From positions 1 through 64,000 of the forward strand of contig JAXLRF010000007.1 of NCBI GenBank assembly GCA_046331225.1: a stretch of DNA of 64,000 nucleotides. The letters are read 5' to 3'. The notes beneath the pieces are model-generated. The model made no database searches. It had not been told where the DNA came from and saw only the letters and a list, made by a program, of their open reading frames with translations. The stretch is from VFMC01 sp046331225. GTDB lineage: Bacteria; Actinomycetota; Acidimicrobiia; Acidimicrobiales; Ilumatobacteraceae. Of this stretch, positions 60,555 through 64,000 are shown piece after piece. Each line of letters begins with the position of its first letter. Position 1 is the first letter of the stretch. The position numbers and the translations under genes were made by a program.

Positions 60555-61634
60555 ATGAAGGCCTTGATCCTGGCAGGCGGTGCTGGCACGCGCCTGCGCC
60601 CCATCACCCACACGAGCGCGAAGCAGTTGGTCCCGGTGGCGAACAAGCCGATCCTGTTCTACGGGATCGAGGCCATGGTGTCGGCGGGGATCACCGAGAT
60701 CGGGGTGATCGTCGGCGACACCCGGGACGAGGTGATGGCCGCCCTCGGCGACGGGTCGCGGTGGGGAGCGAAGATCACCTTCATCCCACAGGACGCCCCG
60801 CTGGGTCTGGCCCACTGCGTGCTGATCGCAGCCGACTTCCTCGGCGACGACGACTTCGTGATGTACCTCGGCGACAACCTGCTCGAGCAGGACCTCGCCG
60901 CGTTCGTGCGTGCGTTCGAGGCGCAGCGCGACAGCTTCGACCCACCGGCCGCGCAGATCCTGCTGAAGCGGGTGCCCGATCCGCACCGGTTCGGCATCGC
61001 CGAGCTCGACGGCGAGGGCAACGTGGTGCGCCTGGTCGAGAAGCCGGCCGACCCGCCGACCGATCTCGCGCTCGTCGGGGTGTACCTGTTCGACAAGACG
61101 ATCAACACCGCGGTGCGGTCGATCGACCCGTCGCCGCGCGGCGAGCTCGAGATCACCGACGCGATCCAGTGGTTGGTCGACCAGGGCAAGCGCGTGCGTC
61201 AGGAGGAGCTCACCGGCTGGTGGATCGACACCGGCAAGCTCACCCCGCTGCTCGAGGCCAACCGGTTGCTGCTCGAGAAGATCGAGACCCGGGTCGACGG
61301 CGAGGTCGACGAGACCAGCGTGCTCGACGGCCGCGTGGTGGTCGAGGCGGGTGCCCGGATCGTCGACTCGACGTTGCGTGGCCCGCTGGTGATCGGTGCC
61401 GGCACCGTGGTCGAGCACAGCTTCGTCGGGCCGTTCAGCGCGATCGGCAACGACTGCCGCGTCGAGCACAGCGAGATCGAGCACAGCGTCGTCATGGACT
61501 CGAGCACGATCCGCGACATCCAGCGGCTCGAGGACAGCCTGATCGGCAAGGACGTCGTGGTGTCGCGCACCCAGGTGCGTCCCCGTGCGCTCCGGCTGAT
61601 GGTGGGCGACCACTGCCAGATCGACGTCGAGTGA
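60555..61634 (+). CDS. rmlA: Glucose-1-phosphate thymidylyltransferase, long form
   Basis: 359 residues. Nucleotidyltransferase start MKALILAGGAGTRLRPIT, then QDAPLGLAHC, YLGDNLL, VEKPADPP and a C-terminal left-handed beta-helix (VVVEAGARIVDSTLRGPLVIGAG), which makes it the long actinobacterial type. Forms dTDP-glucose, first step to dTDP-rhamnose. CATACT lies 10 nt before the ATG. 26 bp after the LCP gene. Confidence 0.95.
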   Translation: MKALILAGGAGTRLRPITHTSAKQLVPVANKPILFYGIEAMVSAGITEIGVIVGDTRDEVMAALGDGSRWGAKITFIPQDAPLGLAHCVLIAADFLGDDDFVMYLGDNLLEQDLAAFVRAFEAQRDSFDPPAAQILLKRVPDPHRFGIAELDGEGNVVRLVEKPADPPTDLALVGVYLFDKTINTAVRSIDPSPRGELEITDAIQWLVDQGKRVRQEELTGWWIDTGKLTPLLEANRLLLEKIETRVDGEVDETSVLDGRVVVEAGARIVDSTLRGPLVIGAGTVVEHSFVGPFSAIGNDCRVEHSEIEHSVVMDSSTIRDIQRLEDSLIGKDVVVSRTQVRPRALRLMVGDHCQIDVE

Positions 61635-61700
61635 CCCGCACCACGACGCCCACCCCGTCCCGTTCGACCCCTCGAGCCCCGTCCCCGTCAGGAGCCCGTC

Positions 61701-62252
61701 ATGCCCAACATCCGTGAGAGCGACAAGATCGCCGGCGTCCACATCGTCGAGCCGCAGATCCACGGCGACCAGCGCGGCCTGTTCATCGAGACCTACCGCC
61801 GCGAGTGGTTCCCCAACGGTCGCGAGATGATCCAGGGCAACCGGTCGAACAAGCAGCGCAACGCGGTCGTCGGCCTGCATTACCACCTGCACCAGGCCGA
61901 TTACTGGTACTGCCCGGTCGGCACCATCCGCGTGGTGCTGCACGACCTGCGCGAGGGCGGCCCCACCGACGGTGCCACCGAGTGGTTCGACATCAGCGGC
62001 GAGAACCACCTCGGCGTGTTCATCCCGCCCGGTGTGGCGCACGGCTTCGCCGCCCTCACCGACGTCGTCATGACCTACCTGGTCGACTGCTACTACAACC
62101 CGGCCGACGAGCTGGGCGTCAAGTGGGACGACCCCGTCATCGGCGCCGACTGGGGCGTCACCGAGCCGATCATGTCGCAGCGCGACCTGTCGAACCCGCT
62201 GCGCGCCGACCTGCCGTCCGGCCGCCGCCCCTACTGGCCGATGCGCACCTGA
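61701..62252 (+). CDS. rmlC: dTDP-4-dehydrorhamnose 3,5-epimerase
   Basis: 183 residues, cupin fold. Signatures: GDQRGLFIETYR, RNAVVGLHYHLHQADYW (the active-site His in GLHYH), PPGVAHGFAAL and YYNPADELGVKWDDP. Converts dTDP-4-keto-6-deoxyglucose to the rhamnose epimer. AGGAG lies 8 nt before the ATG, a normal ribosome binding site. Second of the four rhamnose genes in order A-C-B-D. Confidence 0.95.
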   Translation: MPNIRESDKIAGVHIVEPQIHGDQRGLFIETYRREWFPNGREMIQGNRSNKQRNAVVGLHYHLHQADYWYCPVGTIRVVLHDLREGGPTDGATEWFDISGENHLGVFIPPGVAHGFAALTDVVMTYLVDCYYNPADELGVKWDDPVIGADWGVTEPIMSQRDLSNPLRADLPSGRRPYWPMRT

Positions 62253-62278
62253 CGCGCCCGTCGCGTCCGCCATCGATC

Positions 62279-62290
62279 TCCTCCGGAGGA
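62279..62290 (+). promoter_or_regulatory. Ribosome binding site of rmlB within a 12-bp palindrome
   Basis: TCCTCCGGAGGA is its own reverse complement and carries GGAGG 6 nt before the rmlB ATG. It could pair between messages or be a chance effect of GC-rich coding. Confidence 0.4.
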
Positions 62291-62295
62291 CCCTC

Positions 62296-63261
62296 ATGAA
62301 GCTGTTCGTCACCGGCGCTGCCGGATTCATCGGCTCGAACTACGTGCGCTGGCTGCTCGCCAACACCGACGACGAGGTCACGATCCTCGACGCCCTCACC
62401 TACGCGGGCAACCTCGAGACGATCCGCGACCTCATCGACGACCGTCGCTGCCATTTCGTGCACGGCGACATCTGCGACACCGACGTCGTGCTGTCGTCGA
62501 TGCAGGGCCACGACGCCGTGGTGCACTTCGCCGCCGAGACCCACGTCGACCGCAGCATCAAGGACGGTTACTCGTTCGTGCGCACCAACTGCTACGGCAC
62601 CAACGTGTTGTGCGACGTCGCGATGCGCGTCGGCATCCAGCGGTTCGTGCACATCAGCACCGACGAGGTGTACGGCTCGATCGAGGAGGGCTCGTTCACC
62701 GAGACCGACAAGCTCACGCCGCGCTCGCCGTACTCGGCGGCCAAGGCCGGCAGCGACCTGATCGCGCTCAGCTACTTCACGACCCACGGCCTGCCCGTGC
62801 TGGTCACGCGGTGCAGCAACAACTTCGGGCCGTACCAGTTCCCCGAGAAGGTCATCCCGCTGTTCACCACCAACCTGCTCGACGGCAAGCAGGTGCCGTT
62901 GTACGGCGACGGTGGCAACGTGCGCGACTGGATCCACGTGCACGACCACAACACCGCCGCACACCTGGTGCTCGAGAAGGGCACGCCCGGCGAGGTCTAC
63001 AACATCGGGGCCGGCAACGAGATCACCAACAAGGAACTCACCTACCGGCTGCTCGAGCTGTGCGGTCGCGACGAGAGCTTCATCCAGCCGGTCGACGACC
63101 GCAAGGGCCACGACCGCCGCTACTCGATCACCCACGACAAGGTCACGGCGCTCGGGTGGCGCACCGAGCACACCCTCGACGACGGCCTCGCAGCGACCGT
63201 CGCCTGGTACGCCGACAACCGCGCCTGGTGGGAGCCGCTGAAGGCCAAGGCCGCGTTCTGA
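62296..63261 (+). CDS. rmlB: dTDP-glucose 4,6-dehydratase
   Basis: 321 residues. NAD-binding TGAAGFIGSNYV, HFAAETHVDRSI, STDEVYGSI, active-site YSAAK and RCSNNFGPYQFPEKVIPL. The dehydratase that makes the 4-keto-6-deoxy intermediate. Clear GGAGG ribosome binding site. The stop overlaps the rmlD start by one base (TGATG). Confidence 0.96.
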   Translation: MKLFVTGAAGFIGSNYVRWLLANTDDEVTILDALTYAGNLETIRDLIDDRRCHFVHGDICDTDVVLSSMQGHDAVVHFAAETHVDRSIKDGYSFVRTNCYGTNVLCDVAMRVGIQRFVHISTDEVYGSIEEGSFTETDKLTPRSPYSAAKAGSDLIALSYFTTHGLPVLVTRCSNNFGPYQFPEKVIPLFTTNLLDGKQVPLYGDGGNVRDWIHVHDHNTAAHLVLEKGTPGEVYNIGAGNEITNKELTYRLLELCGRDESFIQPVDDRKGHDRRYSITHDKVTALGWRTEHTLDDGLAATVAWYADNRAWWEPLKAKAAF

Positions 63262-64000
63262 TGCGGGTGCTCGTCACCGGCGCCGGCGGTCAGCTCGGCC
63301 GCGACGTCGTGCTCTCGTGCGAAGCCGCAGGCGACACCGTGGTCGGCGTCGATCGCTCGACCGTCGACATCACCGACCGCGACGCGGTGATGGCCGCGGT
63401 CACCTCGGTGCGTCCCGACGCGGTGATCAACTGCGCCGCGTGGACCGCGGTCGACGCGTGCGAGGACGACCCCGACCGTGCGCTCGCGGCCAACGCGCTC
63501 GCCGTGCGACACGTCGTCGAGGCCTGCCACCGTGTGGGCGCGCACCTGGTGCACGTGAGCACCGACTACGTGTTCGACGGCACCCTCGACCGCCCGTACC
63601 ACGAGTGGGACGACACCAACCCGCAGAGCGTGTACGGGATGACCAAGCTGCTCGGCGAGCGCGAGGCCCTCGCGTACGGTCCCGCGGCCGCGGCGGTGCG
63701 CACCTCGTGGGTGTGCGGTGAGCACGGCAACAACATGGTCAAGACCGTGCTGCGCCTGGTCGACTCGCACCCGCAGCTCTCGTTCGTGGCCGACCAGGTG
63801 GGCCACCCGACCTTCACCGCCGACCTGGCGCCGGTGCTGCGCCAGGTGGCGCTCGACCGGCGCAGCGGCGTGATGCACCTCACCAACCAGACCCCGACCT
63901 CGTGGTACGGGTTCGTCTGCGAGGTGGTGCGACTCACGGGTCGCGATCCCGAGGCGATCGTCCGGCCGATCAGCACCGCCGAGCTGCACCCGCCGAGGCC
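63261..64000 (+). CDS. rmlD: dTDP-4-dehydrorhamnose reductase (5' part; runs off the window)
   Basis: At least 246 residues visible. NAD(P) site TGAGGQLGRDVVLS, DAVINCAAWTAVDACEDDPDRAL, VSTDYVFDGTLDRPYHEWD, active-site YGMTK, VRTSWVCGEHGNN and VADQVGHPTFTADLA. Reduces the last intermediate to dTDP-L-rhamnose. Its 3' end lies outside the window. Confidence 0.94.
   Translation, partial: MRVLVTGAGGQLGRDVVLSCEAAGDTVVGVDRSTVDITDRDAVMAAVTSVRPDAVINCAAWTAVDACEDDPDRALAANALAVRHVVEACHRVGAHLVHVSTDYVFDGTLDRPYHEWDDTNPQSVYGMTKLLGEREALAYGPAAAAVRTSWVCGEHGNNMVKTVLRLVDSHPQLSFVADQVGHPTFTADLAPVLRQVALDRRSGVMHLTNQTPTSWYGFVCEVVRLTGRDPEAIVRPISTAELHPPR

Noticed and set aside
62279..62290. TCCTCCGGAGGA as an operator or regulator site
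   Set aside because: A palindrome this short around a ribosome binding site is expected by chance in GC-rich sequence. It is kept only as a ribosome binding site note.

Overview
The window is high-GC, densely packed bacterial chromosome. Several features point to an actinobacterium: mycothiol-linked proteins (a mycothiol S-conjugate amidase and a mycothiol-dependent maleylpyruvate-isomerase-type protein), an F420-type luciferase-like oxidoreductase, a wax ester/triacylglycerol synthase, an actinobacterial-type LpdA quinone reductase and a fused biotin carboxylase/carrier subunit. The mix of DUF2207, CASTOR/POLLUX-like channel, family III CoA-transferase and Acyl-CoA dehydrogenase genes fits the Acidimicrobiia (Ilumatobacter-like) best. 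That placement is inference, not a search result. No rRNA, tRNA, CRISPR array, prophage or insertion sequence was seen, and no gap longer than about 230 bp lacks a gene.

Layout. 1-5.6 kb (minus): ACT-domain malic enzyme (cut by the window edge), CoA-transferase, MFS transporter, amidase. 5.7-9.1 kb (plus): a membrane-anchored protein with a duplicated extracellular domain, a thioesterase and an LLM oxidoreductase. 9.1-11.2 kb (minus): phosphate module DUF47-PiT-small membrane protein. 11.4-15.8 kb: a channel-like protein, an HpaB-family flavoprotein, then rhomboid, DUF971 and CPBP membrane-protease genes. 15.9-22.9 kb: acyl-CoA dehydrogenase, two paralogous PAS histidine kinases and a PAS-PAS-GGDEF-EAL protein. 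22.9-28.3 kb: PEBP lipoprotein, Mca with a coupled SCP2-like protein, YdjC-type deacetylase, nuclease lipoprotein, CASTOR/POLLUX-like channel. 28.4-38.9 kb: thiolase, NudC, Ski2-like helicase, S9 peptidase, DinB-like protein, CrtC-like protein, DUF2207 protein. 39-47.6 kb: lipid functions (SDRs, WS/DGAT, PAP2 phosphatase, acyl-CoA dehydrogenase) with nuclease and Nudix genes. 47.6-54.6 kb: lysS-DUF2804-dapD, M15 peptidase, LpdA, RDD protein. 54.8-56.8 kb: a two-gene unit of radical SAM/SPASM protein plus a NeuD-type acyltransferase fused to a carrier protein. 57-59.5 kb: accA and birA, divergent. 59.5-64 kb: an LCP glycopolymer ligase and rmlA-C-B-D for dTDP-rhamnose, that is, cell-wall polysaccharide assembly (rmlD runs off the edge).

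Two themes run through the window. First, at least 25 genes have a TANNNT -10 element only 6-10 nt before the start codon and no obvious ribosome binding site, which implies leaderless transcription. Three divergent gene pairs share overlapping -10 elements between start codons only 19-25 bp apart. Second, two families of dispersed intergenic hairpins sit just after stop codons and probably act as transcription terminators. The most unusual protein architecture is the acyltransferase-carrier fusion beside the radical SAM enzyme, just upstream of the rhamnose/glycopolymer genes.
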